A program made the translations under genes and the position numbers. Under the pieces are notes generated by a model, which searched no databases, was not told the origin of the DNA, and was given only the letters and a program-made list of their open reading frames with translations. Positions 25,593-34,024 of a stretch of DNA of 64,000 nucleotides are shown here, in pieces. Origin of the DNA: Nitrospira sp. (GTDB taxonomy: Bacteria > Nitrospirota > Nitrospiria > Nitrospirales > Nitrospiraceae); contig JANDJL010000014.1 in NCBI GenBank assembly GCA_024330965.1, forward strand, positions 1 to 64,000. The letters run 5' to 3'. Each line of letters opens with the position of its first letter. Position 1 is the first letter of the stretch.

Positions 25593-25784
25593 CTATTCGA
25601 CCGGCTCCTCGATCGGTCCTGCCCACTCGCCCTTTGCCAGCGACACTTCTTGATAGCCGCCGTCCGGCCACTGAAATTGTCCCACCGCGTCGACTTCCAC
25701 GATGAAGGCATCGGCTTCATGCGCTTCTCCACGATACCAATACCAGCCAGGAACCGTCGGTTTAGCAGTCGTCCATCTCAACAT
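25593..25784 (-). CDS. Small protein of unknown function (PGWYWYRG motif)
   Basis: This 63-residue ORF begins MLRWTTAKPTVPGWYWYRGE, continues with AFIVEVDAVGQFQWPDGG, and ends in an acidic tail. Short proteins opening with W...P..PGWYWYR followed by a VEV strand occur in many bacteria and phages with no known function. The start is 50 bases from the divergent hrpB gene, so the promoters would overlap. The stop lies near the broken methyltransferase, but the ORF itself looks intact. Confidence 0.6.
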   Translation of the reverse strand: MLRWTTAKPTVPGWYWYRGEAHEADAFIVEVDAVGQFQWPDGGYQEVSLAKGEWAGPIEEPVE

Positions 25785-25834
25785 CGTTCCCTCTGTTCCT
25801 TTCCCTCATCGCCGTCTTTTGTTACAGTCAGCCG

Positions 25835-28384
25835 GTGACGATAGACCCTACCATGATTTCCCTGCCGATAGAAGAGGCTCTTCCTTCTTTGCGGAACGCG
25901 TTGGGCCGAGGACCGGCCGCCCTTGTAGTCGCGCCACCTGGCGCTGGCAAGTCGACCCTCGTCCCATTGGCATTGCTCGACGAATCCTGGATGGCCGGTC
26001 AAAAACTCTTGATGCTCGAGCCGCGCCGCCTCGCCACGCGAGCCGTCGCGCAGCGCATGGCGTCGTTGTTGGGAGAGCAGGTGGGAGACACCGTCGGCTA
26101 TCGCATGAGATTCGACACCCACGTCGGCCCCCGGACCCGCATTGAAGTGGTGACGGAAGGAGTGTTGACCCGTCTGCTTCAAGCGAGTCCTGACTTGCAC
26201 GGCTACGGCGCCGTCTTGTTCGATGAATTCCACGAGCGCAGCCTTCAGGCCGACGTGGGGCTGGCGCTGACACTCGAGGCGCAACGTCTGTTCCGTCCCG
26301 ACCTACGCATCGTGGTGATGTCGGCCACGATTGAGACAGGTCCCCTCCGCGAACTGCTCGGCAACGCCCCCACGATTCGATCCGAAGGAAAACTCTATCC
26401 GGTCGATACCCGTTACCTTGACTGTTCGATGACCGGGCCCTTCGACACAGTCGTGGCCCACACCATCCGACGCTCACTGGCTCACGAGCACGGCAGCCTG
26501 CTCGTCTTCCTACCTGGCATGGCAGACATCCGTCGAGTGGAACGCCGTCTTCTCGACTCAAACCTCAGTTCTGATATTTTCGTCGTGCCGCTGCACGGCG
26601 ATTTGCCTCAATCGGCGCAGGATGCCGCAATCCGACCGGCTCCCCCCGGCAAGAGAAAAGTCGTGTTGGCCACGTCCATCGCCGAAACGAGTCTCACCAT
26701 CGAGGGCATCCGAGTGGTCATCGACACCGGGTGGATGCGCGTCCCCCGTTTTGACCCCCGTACCGGTCTCACCAGGCTTGAGACGATTCGTGTCACGCAA
26801 GATTCCGCCGACCAGCGCCGTGGACGAGCCGGGAGGACGGAACCCGGTATTTGTTACAGACTCTGGACGGAACAAGAGCACCAACGACTCTCGCCACGTC
26901 GCCCGCCGGAGATATTGGAAGCCGATCTGGCCCCGCTCCTGCTCGATCTGGCACTCTGGGGCTCCGGTGATCCGTCGGAACTCTTGTGGTTGACCCCGCC
27001 CCCTCCTGGAGCCGTCTCTCAAGCCAAGGAATTGCTGAGCAGACTCGGCGCCCTGAACGCCAACGGACGCATCACCATACATGGCAAACGGATGGCCGAG
27101 CTTCCGCTCCACCCTCGTTTGTCGCACATGCTGATACGATCCGAACAGGTCGGCTGTATCGATCTGGCCTGCACACTGGCCGCGCTTCTCAGCGAGCGCG
27201 ATGTCGTTCATGGTCCGAGCACTCGTGGACAAGCCGATCTCCGGCTTCGACTGGACGTCCTGCACGGATGCGGTTCCCATGCCGTTTCCGCCTCGATCGA
27301 TCAGCGTGTCATTCGACACATACGACGGGTGGCTGACATGTTACGGAAACACCTAGGCGAGGGTTCCGGCCATGCCGACGTCGGAGTCGGGCTGAAGGAT
27401 GAACGCGCGGTCGGGCTGTTGCTCGCGCTGGCCTATCCCGATCGTATCGCCCAACGACAGAGTGGCCCAACCGCCCACTACCTTCTTCCCAACGGTAGAG
27501 GTGCACGCTTCGTCCATCCCGACCCATTGGCTTCAGCGCCTTATCTTGTCATTGCTTCCCTCTCCGACGGATCTCCTTGGGCTTCCATCGAGCTAGCCGC
27601 GCCGATTGATCAAGCGGACATTGAATCACTCCTGCAAGACCAGATTACGGAGACTCAGACCGTCATCTGGAACGAGAGGGCACAAGCCGTCACGGCAACC
27701 AGGCAGCGGAAATTTGGAGCCCTTGTTCTGACCGAGCAGCGACTGCCCAACCCAGACCCTTCTCTCGTCACGGAGGCATTGATCGAGCGTTTGCAACAAG
27801 TCGGATTGTCATCTCTCGCCTGGACACCGGAACTGAAACAATGGCGGGCTCGCGTGCAATGGCTCAAGCGAATAGAAGGAAACGATTCCGCATGGCCCGA
27901 CCTCTCGGACGAGACTCTTCTGCGTACGCTGGGGCGATGGCTGGGACCCTTTATTAACGGCTTTACGACGCTCGAACGGGTTCAGCGACTTGATCTCACG
28001 CTCCCCTTGCGGGCACTCCTGAGTTACGAACAGCAACGAGACCTTGACCGGCTGGCTCCCACACATCTGACCGTGCCAAGCGGATCGAAGGTTCGCATCG
28101 ACTATGAGACCTCCGACTGCCCCATCCTGGCCGTTCAGATTCAAGAACTGTTCGGATGCAAGGAAACTCCTCGGATCGCCGGGGGAAAAATGCCGTTGAT
28201 GATTCATCTCCTTTCCCCGGCCAAACGGCCGGTGCACATTACGCAAGACCTGGCGGGCTTTTGGGCCAGAGGCTACCAGGCAGTGCGAAAGGAACTGCGG
28301 GGCCGCTACCCCAAACACCATTGGCCGGATGACCCGCTCACGGCGACTCCAACGACCAAAACGAAGCGGCAAAGCCGGTCATAG
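25835..28384 (+). CDS. hrpB: ATP-dependent RNA helicase HrpB
   Basis: This 849-residue DEAH-family helicase has motif I APPGAGKST, motif II FDEFHERS (DEFH, the HrpB variant of DEAH), motif III MSATIE, and motif VI QRRGRAGRTEPG. The helicase core is followed by the helicase-associated winged-helix/ratchet region and the HrpB C-terminal domain, which ends with PLMIHLLSPAKRPVHITQDL and GRYPKHHWPDDP. This is the typical HrpB layout and length (about 820). The start could be the GTG at 25835 or the ATG at 25853, and no clear ribosome site decides. Its physiological RNA targets are poorly known. It converges with the dehydrogenase operon across the DnaA-box gap. Confidence 0.93.
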   Translation: MTIDPTMISLPIEEALPSLRNALGRGPAALVVAPPGAGKSTLVPLALLDESWMAGQKLLMLEPRRLATRAVAQRMASLLGEQVGDTVGYRMRFDTHVGPRTRIEVVTEGVLTRLLQASPDLHGYGAVLFDEFHERSLQADVGLALTLEAQRLFRPDLRIVVMSATIETGPLRELLGNAPTIRSEGKLYPVDTRYLDCSMTGPFDTVVAHTIRRSLAHEHGSLLVFLPGMADIRRVERRLLDSNLSSDIFVVPLHGDLPQSAQDAAIRPAPPGKRKVVLATSIAETSLTIEGIRVVIDTGWMRVPRFDPRTGLTRLETIRVTQDSADQRRGRAGRTEPGICYRLWTEQEHQRLSPRRPPEILEADLAPLLLDLALWGSGDPSELLWLTPPPPGAVSQAKELLSRLGALNANGRITIHGKRMAELPLHPRLSHMLIRSEQVGCIDLACTLAALLSERDVVHGPSTRGQADLRLRLDVLHGCGSHAVSASIDQRVIRHIRRVADMLRKHLGEGSGHADVGVGLKDERAVGLLLALAYPDRIAQRQSGPTAHYLLPNGRGARFVHPDPLASAPYLVIASLSDGSPWASIELAAPIDQADIESLLQDQITETQTVIWNERAQAVTATRQRKFGALVLTEQRLPNPDPSLVTEALIERLQQVGLSSLAWTPELKQWRARVQWLKRIEGNDSAWPDLSDETLLRTLGRWLGPFINGFTTLERVQRLDLTLPLRALLSYEQQRDLDRLAPTHLTVPSGSKVRIDYETSDCPILAVQIQELFGCKETPRIAGGKMPLMIHLLSPAKRPVHITQDLAGFWARGYQAVRKELRGRYPKHHWPDDPLTATPTTKTKRQSRS

Positions 28385-28774
28385 GCAAGCGGCTGTTCGA
28401 TAGGACGCACGACGACCCTGATCAACGATCAACCTCCTCTCTTTTCCGCCATTTTTTCACCCTTGTCACAATACATGACATGACACACATGCTCTCAAGA
28501 CGAGCACCCTCCAGTTCGGTCTTTCATGCGTACATTCGAGAAACGTGAGCGACTCGACATACCAGGATCCCCGTTCAGCCCTACTGATTAGAAACACCAT
28601 TCCCCCATAATCCTCGACAGAATAGGGCCATCTTTTTGTAGCCATGGACTTGACAGATACAAATCATCGCTCTGGGAGAGAAATTGAGGGTTTCGTCCTT
28701 CAAAAACGATCGTATCTGTGGATAAAAACATGAGCGGCTAATTGGAATGCTACGTCAGTCGCGGGGAAGACGTG

Positions 28775-28796
28775 CTGTCAAGTTATTTTTTGACAG
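28775..28796. repeat. Inverted repeat with AT-rich spacer
   Basis: CTGTCAA (28775-28781) and TTGACAG (28790-28796) are perfect reverse complements around an 8-base AT spacer GTTATTTT. It lies between the single and the paired DnaA boxes. It could be a protein-binding palindrome or a hairpin. Confidence 0.55.
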
Positions 28797-28826
28797 AATG
28801 TAGATGATTTCTGAAAGGTTTTCATA

Positions 28827-28848
28827 AGACCACAATTAGTTGTGGTCT
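28827..28848. repeat. Perfect 9-bp inverted repeat (AGACCACAA)
   Basis: AGACCACAA and TTGTGGTCT are perfect reverse complements with a 4-base loop TTAG. No T-run follows on the plus strand (CTGGAGC), so it is not a standard terminator for hrpB, which ends 440 bases earlier. It is more likely an operator-like palindrome or a structural element of the DnaA-box region. Confidence 0.55.
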
Positions 28849-28856
28849 CTGGAGCA

Positions 28857-28885
28857 AGTTGCAGACGCCTAAAAAATAGGCAACT
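28857..28885. repeat. Palindromic A-tract hairpin
   Basis: AGTTGC (28857-28862) pairs with GCAACT (28880-28885). Inside it GCCTA and TAGGC pair around five A residues. The two stems share bases, so they are alternatives rather than one continuous helix. It is the third palindrome within 110 bp of the DnaA boxes. Confidence 0.45.
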
Positions 28886-29166
28886 CGGTCAACGAAGCGC
28901 CGTTTATGCGGTTGTTGACTTCATCAAATTTGACTTATCCACAAGATTATCCACAAAAGATGGGGATGACGATCTCGAATGTAGTCTTCGCCACCAACCT
29001 CCAGCGAAACGACCGAAAATGACACACAAACTTTCCTCGTTCCCCCTTTCAATCCTCGCTCGCCCTTTACAAATTCCGGCCTCATTTCCAGCAGATCAGC
29101 CCCTTACCATCTGTCCAGGAGAAGGAATGAAGGGGCACAATTCCAGGGGTTGAGCATTGATTTCCG

Positions 29167-29478
29167 TCACACCGGAATATCTCTGGTGCCGTCGTAGGAG
29201 GCACGGGACTGGAAGGCGAATTTCACGATGTCGCCGTCTTTGACCAGTGAATCCTCCGTCCCAACCCGTTTGTTCATCGTAATCAGCGCTTCCCGACGGG
29301 CCAGGTAGGGAAGCAGCCCGCCCAGCCGGTCTTGATGGGTTTCAATCAGTTTTTTGATGGTGGTGGGACCGGACACCTCGACGTTAATCTCACTGGCCCC
29401 CACTGCCTCGCGCAGGGTGTGGCCAAGCACTATGATCGTCACCATCGGTAGAGTCACCCTCAGTTTTTCATCGTTCAT
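29167..29478 (-). CDS. MoaD/ThiS-like beta-grasp protein lacking a terminal Gly-Gly
   Basis: This protein of up to 103 residues has a ubiquitin-like beta-grasp core: a first strand MVTIIVLGHTLREAVG, then INVEVSGPTTIKKLIE, and LVKDGDIVKFAF near the end. Normal MoaD and ThiS end in Gly-Gly, which is adenylated to carry sulfur. This protein instead runs on to TRDIPV and has no diglycine, so it cannot work by that chemistry. The ATG at 29478 overlaps the end of the dehydrogenase gene by 11 bp, implying coupling. A second start at 29445 would begin exactly at the first strand. Its partner is probably the dehydrogenase. Confidence 0.75.
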   Translation of the reverse strand: MNDEKLRVTLPMVTIIVLGHTLREAVGASEINVEVSGPTTIKKLIETHQDRLGGLLPYLARREALITMNKRVGTEDSLVKDGDIVKFAFQSRASYDGTRDIPV

Positions 29479-32362
29479 TACCCATCGGCTCTCCCTGCAC
29501 CTGGCTGCGATCCGCCTTGGGCTCGATCGCCCCGGCGGCTTGGTAGGCTTCTTGAAGAAGCTGCGCCACGTGTGTGACCTTCACTCGTCCACGCACACCG
29601 TTGGTGAGCTGAATCATGCAGGCTGGGCAACTGGTCGCCACCACGTTCGCGCCCGTCTGTTCGATCGCGTGGGCTTTCCTTGAAAAAATTCTTTGTGACG
29701 TGTCGTAGTCCTTGATCACATAAGTTCCCGCCCCGCCGGCACATCGGTCGGCATCCTCCATCTCGACAAATCGCGCACCTGGCAATGAAGCCAAGAGTTT
29801 CCTCGGCTCCTTCGTCACACCGGCGGCCCGCAAGTGACAGGACGAATGGTAGGTCACGGTCATCCCTGTTCCACCAGCAACAGCGCCCATGGGTGGTTGG
29901 AGACGGGACCGGGCGACAAACTCTGTGATATGCACCACTTTCTTCGCGAGATCCTCCGCCAACCGGCGGTCCTCTCCTCCTTGAGGAAAGAGAGACGGAT
30001 AATCTTTCAGCATCAAAGTACAAGAGGCACAGCCAGTGACCACCGTGTCATAGGGAGCCAAGGACCGGAGGTTAAAACAGGCCCCCTCCCGGACCAGCTT
30101 CTCGTGGCCGTATGTGTGTATGGGCGTACCAGAACACCGTTGCGGTGGTAAGGCTGGCTCCACCCCGTGCTTGCGCAAGACGGCGATCACCGCATCGCCG
30201 ACCCCATCGTCGAAATAATTAGCTGCGCAACCGTGAAAATAGGCGACGCTGGTCGGCAGAGCCGCACCAGCCTGTGGAATGAGAGACGCATACCGATCCC
30301 GCAACTGCCTGGTCGCCAATCGAGGTAAGATCAGGTCAGATGGGATTCTGGCGGTCGGCGCCAAGTGCTTGAGGATAGGTTTAGTCGCCCACTCCAACAC
30401 CCGCCGAAACACTGGGCGATCCCAGAGTGACTGGGTCTTTCCCATCCATCGGAGCAGCCGATCGAACAGTGCACCACTGGCTTGTAAACGAAAGATCGAA
30501 CCAGCCAGTTTGTTGGGCTGCTCAGCCCGCTTCTTCAAAATCAGATCTGAGACATCCACGCCGGCAGGACAGATCGTCCGGCAAGACTTGCAATTCAAGC
30601 AGGCTTCGACGACCCGTCTCGAGTTCAAATAACTGTAATCAGCAGCCGTGACAATTTCGAACCAGCCTCGGGCACTCATGTCCTCCGACTGAAACACATC
30701 ATAGACAGGACAGGCCGAATTGCACTTGGCACAGGTCGCGCACGGTTTGGACAGTCTCGTGTAATCGATATGATCCGTGAACAGCCGGTCGCTGATCTTG
30801 ATGCCGGGATTGAGGATCGTGTCCGGGTCAAAGGCCCGTTTCACCTGGACAAACAGCCCATAGAGTTCCTCGCCGAACATCTTCCGGACATATTCCGCCC
30901 TGACACGCCCATCTCCATGTTCGCCGCAAATCGACCCTCCAAATCGCGTGAGCACGGTTCCATGAATATCATGATACGCCTGAACCATCTTCTCAAAATC
31001 ATTGGAATCATTGACATCGAGCAGCGGCACAATGTGGGCGTTCCCGTTTCCAATATGGCCAAAGATCGCCACAGGCACCTGCTGGCCCGCGAAGAATCCT
31101 TCGAGGTAGTGGATCAATTCACTGATCCGTTCAGCTCCCACCACCACATCGTCTACAAAGTTGATCGGCTTCTTTTTCGGATCGTATCGATATAGTGTGG
31201 GATAGAGGGCTTTTCGCGCACGCCAGAGCTGTTCGCGCCGTTCTGGCTCGAAGGCCGTCGCAATCGGCGCCGAGAGCCTAAATGGTCGGCAAACCCGAGC
31301 CATCCGGTCGGCTTGTTCCGAGAGTTCGCCATCGGAGGACTCAGCATCCAGTTCGATCAACAGCGTGGCAGCGGCGTCGGGCGGAATCCCATGAATGGAT
31401 CGCCCGATCAGGTCAAGCGTATTGGCATCCATCACTTCGAGCGCGGAAGGTTGTAACTGGAGGAGCTGGGGGACCGCTTCTCCCACCTCTTCCAGCCGCC
31501 GAAAATGAATGAGCCCCGTCAACGTGGCTTTTGGTTTGGTGGTCAGTTGAATCGTGGCCTCGCTGATCACGCCCAATGTCCCCTCGCTCCCCACAAAGAG
31601 TTTTGGGAGGTCGAACACTCCTACCGCAAGACCGTCAGCCAAACCGAACAGGTTGTAGCCGCAACTGTTCTTGCTGACCGTGGGTTTCTTTGCACGAATC
31701 AGATCGGCATGTGTTTGAACGAGCGACAAGACCTCCCGAATCGGCGGCACCGCAGCCAACAGTGACATCAAGAGCTGATCACCCAATCGATACGGTCGTG
31801 CATCGAGCCAGACTCCGGAAGCCAAGCAGAGTCGGAGTCGATGGACATTGTCTTTGACCGATCCGTAACGCAACGTGTGGGGGCCGGCCGAATTATTGGC
31901 CAACATCCCACCCAATTTGCACATGTCGCCGCTGGATGGATCAGGGCCGAACAACAGACCTTGGCGAGCCAGTTGCTTGTTGAGTTCGGCCAGCACAATG
32001 CCTGGTTGGACCCTGGCCCATAGTTCCTCTCGATTGATCTCAAGCACGCGATTCATGCGTGACACATCGAGGATGATACCGGAGCCGATCGCCGACCCTG
32101 TCAGGTTGGTACCAGCCGCACGAGGGGTCAGTGGAATGCCGCGGGTGGCGGCATACGCTATTGTGGCGGCAATGTCCTCTTCTGATTCGACCAGGACGAC
32201 GGCCTTGGGCTCGATGCGATAAATGCCAGCATCCACCGCATAGGCGGTGATCGTCGGGCGATCGTCCTTGACTTTGTCCGAACCGAGCTTGGCTCGCAAA
32301 TCGGCAGCGATGGCGCGGGATCGTTCGGGGAGAATAAGTGTCGGAGAAGTCATCGTACTCAT
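29468..32362 (-). CDS. FAD-linked oxidase fused to Fe-S heterodisulfide-type domain (D-lactate/glycolate dehydrogenase-like)
   Basis: This protein of about 964 residues joins a GlcD-like FAD half and a GlcF-like iron-sulfur half. The FAD-binding PCMH fold shows TPRAAGTNLTGSAIG and SGDMCKLGGMLANNSAGPHT; the oxidase C-terminal domain shows FGHIGNGNAHI and CGEHGDGRVR. Two 4Fe-4S motifs follow: CATCAKCNSACPVYD and CLNCKSCRTICPAG. Two CCG-type cysteine domains come next (FHGCAANYF, CSGTPIH, CSGCH-like SSCHLR and CAGGAGTY). Such fusions oxidise D-lactate, D-2-hydroxyglutarate or glycolate and pass electrons to the quinone pool at the inner membrane. The ATG at 32362 is the best of three clustered starts. 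The exact substrate is unknown. Confidence 0.88.
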   Translation of the reverse strand: MSTMTSPTLILPERSRAIAADLRAKLGSDKVKDDRPTITAYAVDAGIYRIEPKAVVLVESEEDIAATIAYAATRGIPLTPRAAGTNLTGSAIGSGIILDVSRMNRVLEINREELWARVQPGIVLAELNKQLARQGLLFGPDPSSGDMCKLGGMLANNSAGPHTLRYGSVKDNVHRLRLCLASGVWLDARPYRLGDQLLMSLLAAVPPIREVLSLVQTHADLIRAKKPTVSKNSCGYNLFGLADGLAVGVFDLPKLFVGSEGTLGVISEATIQLTTKPKATLTGLIHFRRLEEVGEAVPQLLQLQPSALEVMDANTLDLIGRSIHGIPPDAAATLLIELDAESSDGELSEQADRMARVCRPFRLSAPIATAFEPERREQLWRARKALYPTLYRYDPKKKPINFVDDVVVGAERISELIHYLEGFFAGQQVPVAIFGHIGNGNAHIVPLLDVNDSNDFEKMVQAYHDIHGTVLTRFGGSICGEHGDGRVRAEYVRKMFGEELYGLFVQVKRAFDPDTILNPGIKISDRLFTDHIDYTRLSKPCATCAKCNSACPVYDVFQSEDMSARGWFEIVTAADYSYLNSRRVVEACLNCKSCRTICPAGVDVSDLILKKRAEQPNKLAGSIFRLQASGALFDRLLRWMGKTQSLWDRPVFRRVLEWATKPILKHLAPTARIPSDLILPRLATRQLRDRYASLIPQAGAALPTSVAYFHGCAANYFDDGVGDAVIAVLRKHGVEPALPPQRCSGTPIHTYGHEKLVREGACFNLRSLAPYDTVVTGCASCTLMLKDYPSLFPQGGEDRRLAEDLAKKVVHITEFVARSRLQPPMGAVAGGTGMTVTYHSSCHLRAAGVTKEPRKLLASLPGARFVEMEDADRCAGGAGTYVIKDYDTSQRIFSRKAHAIEQTGANVVATSCPACMIQLTNGVRGRVKVTHVAQLLQEAYQAAGAIEPKADRSQVQGEPMGNER

Positions 32363-32447
32363 GGGGCATTCTAGCAGGGCGCGCAAAATATCCGCCAGCG
32401 GTGGATGGGTGCCTCAGGATGCCAAGGAAGTGCAAGCGCGAGGGCCC

Positions 32448-32897
32448 TCATGGGTTTTTGCCCTTCTGGCGCTCGCAGATGGGCATATCGACCAAGATGG
32501 TCCAGGTACCAAGGAAACTCAACAACGATCGGGGCGCAGAAGGGCCGAGGTATTTCAGATGACTCCCGCAACGAGCCTGACAGTCCGAGGCCCCAAAACC
32601 GGGAACCACTACGAGTCCGTGGAGCCCTCCGGCAACCTTGCACTCGGCTTCACTCAACCGGCGCACCCCGATCACCTGTGTCCCAGGTGCAGCCACGAGG
32701 TAATCAATATGCCAGTGGAGGTTCTTGCTCCGAGAGAGATGCCGGGACACTCTAGCCTCTAGATGGCGGCGAGCACTACCGGTATAGACATAATACCCGG
32801 CAGGAAAAGAAAAGGCGCCGAGCCGTCCAATCCGGAGACGCTGGGGAGCAGCCAACTGGATCAGCAGTTGATAGGTCTGTAAGTAGCTGTCCTCCAA
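32448..32897 (-). CDS. GIY-YIG-like DUF123 protein
   Basis: This 149-residue protein fits the DUF123 family, distant relatives of GIY-YIG nucleases. The core motif is GAFSFPAGYYVYTGSARRHLE (the GYYVYTGSA part replaces GIY...YIG), followed by the Arg/His-rich ARVSRHLSRSKNLHWHIDYL and the Cys-containing end DCQARCGSHLKYLG. Family members are single-domain proteins, sometimes fused to endonuclease III. A role in DNA repair is suggested but not shown. The last 30 residues run past the usual end. Confidence 0.8.
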   Translation of the reverse strand: MEDSYLQTYQLLIQLAAPQRLRIGRLGAFSFPAGYYVYTGSARRHLEARVSRHLSRSKNLHWHIDYLVAAPGTQVIGVRRLSEAECKVAGGLHGLVVVPGFGASDCQARCGSHLKYLGPSAPRSLLSFLGTWTILVDMPICERQKGKNP

Positions 32898-33313
32898 GGC
32901 AACTCACCGGTCTGGCCTTTCAATCATACACCATGGGCGATCCAGGTTCCTCATGAGACTGGCATCAGGCAGGACTCTGGGACATTGCGCTCAGAGACCA
33001 GAATTCGGTCTCTGCTTGCCACGAACAAGTTATCGACTGCTCGCAGGATTCAACAGGCGCGATCTCTTTCGATCTTTCAGGGGCAAGGTCTCCTCTGGGA
33101 CATCCCTGGTCCTGCTCGTTTCTTCAAAGCTCGACTGGGTCATGCGGTAAGAGCCTGGGATCGAGTGACCAGGTGGCACGAGACGCCGTGTGGAGCGGCT
33201 TCTTCTTGCCACCGACCATGTCGGCCCCCTCTTGAAATTCTCCACGTTTCACGTTACTTGAAAATGACTGTTAGGGCTTAGAAGTCTCAGCCCGATGGTG
33301 AGGAGGTGGATCG
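32898..33313. other. 416-bp gap without a supported gene
   Basis: This divergent gap lies between the DUF123 gene and the small gene at 33314. Open frames on both strands (for example 32985-33281 plus) have no ribosome site and no family that I recognise. It should hold two promoters, but no confident boxes were picked out. Confidence 0.4.
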
Positions 33314-33562
33314 ATGGAAATCGAGGGAACATTCACGGTCAAAAAACGGGATGATGGCCGATTTGATGTCAGTTTTGCGCCAAAAGAAGAAGGCAAAGCG
33401 CCGAAACGGTCACGAGGTTTTTCGAGCTACGACGGCATGCGGCGCTATCTCTTGGATATGGGAGTGAAATCGGACAAGATTCCTGCATTACCGGAACTAC
33501 AGCCAGGGCGATCAGTGAGCATTAGCGACGTGAAGGTCGAGTCGTCACGTGTTGCGGCCTAG
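33314..33562 (+). CDS. Small conserved-looking protein of unknown function
   Basis: This 82-residue protein is rich in charged residues. It starts with a beta-strand pair MEIEGTFTVKKRDDGRFDVS, then a basic stretch KAPKRSRGFSSYDGMRRYL, and a C-terminal strand. It has no membrane segment or Cys. An excellent ribosome site (AGGAGGTGG) lies just before the ATG, so it is very likely expressed. I do not recognise the family. A cupin gene follows after 24 bp on the same strand. Confidence 0.65.
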   Translation: MEIEGTFTVKKRDDGRFDVSFAPKEEGKAPKRSRGFSSYDGMRRYLLDMGVKSDKIPALPELQPGRSVSISDVKVESSRVAA

Positions 33563-33586
33563 GATTCACAGGCTCACAGCCTCCTG

Positions 33587-33871
33587 ATGAGAGATATGGT
33601 CAATGTCGATGCCATACGGCGCGACTGGATTGCCCGCGGGTTTAGCTGCGATGTCTGGACAGACCCGCCCGGTCAAGTATGGGAAAACTACTCCCATGAG
33701 GTGGACGAATTAGTCATGGTGCTGGACGGCGATGTGGAATTTGAGATTGGCGGCACACTTCATCGTCCTGCCATTGGCGAAGAACTCTTTATTCCAGCCA
33801 GAGCCCGGCACAGTGTTCGCAATCGGGGCACAACGACTTCACGTTGGCTTTATGGCTACAAACGCCTGTGA
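33587..33871 (+). CDS. Cupin-domain protein
   Basis: This 94-residue single cupin has motif 1 within SHEVDELVMVLDGDVEFEIGG (one His and two Glu as likely metal ligands) and motif 2 within GEELFIPARARHSVRN (His ligand). It is a complete small beta-barrel. Such proteins bind a metal and range from dioxygenases and isomerases to sensors. Nothing in the sequence decides which. It is probably co-transcribed with the small gene 24 bp upstream. A second Met at 33596 is an alternative start. Confidence 0.8.
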   Translation: MRDMVNVDAIRRDWIARGFSCDVWTDPPGQVWENYSHEVDELVMVLDGDVEFEIGGTLHRPAIGEELFIPARARHSVRNRGTTTSRWLYGYKRL

Positions 33872-34024
33872 CGGGCCCGAACTCTTCTTAAATCTTGTGT
33901 GGTGGATGGCAGTGAAACCGGTAGTGGGATAGCACCTGTGGGCTTGACCGGGTCTTCGGTGAACCCATTGGTGCACCCCCTGTCAGGTCCATGCCAAGCC
34001 TCAACAAAGACCAGGTGATCGTCA

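Larger units (their letters stand above)
28717..28955. promoter_or_regulatory. Cluster of three perfect DnaA boxes
   Basis: The exact consensus 9-mer TTATCCACA occurs twice in tandem on the plus strand (28935-28943 and 28947-28955, 12 bp apart) and once on the minus strand (28717-28725, read as TGTGGATAA). These are the strongest class of DnaA site. A cluster like this with AT-rich DNA is expected at a replication origin or a DnaA-titrating locus. None of the usual origin neighbours (dnaA, dnaN, gidA, rpmH) lies in the window. The motif is certain; the role is inference. Confidence 0.6.
28385..29166. other. 780-bp AT-rich gap between convergent genes
   Basis: No gene is supported; a 103-codon open frame at 28842-29153 has no family and no ribosome site. 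The gap is visibly richer in A and T than its neighbours, especially 28610-28960. It carries three perfect DnaA boxes and several perfect inverted repeats, listed separately. Both flanking genes point into the gap, so no promoter is needed here for either of them. Confidence 0.6.

Noticed and set aside
28842..29153. 103-codon open frame in the DnaA-box gap
   Set aside because: It runs through the DnaA boxes and palindromes, lacks a ribosome site and resembles nothing.
33170..33190. Sigma-54-like promoter (TGGCACG)
   Set aside because: The -12 element TTGC is not at the required spacing.
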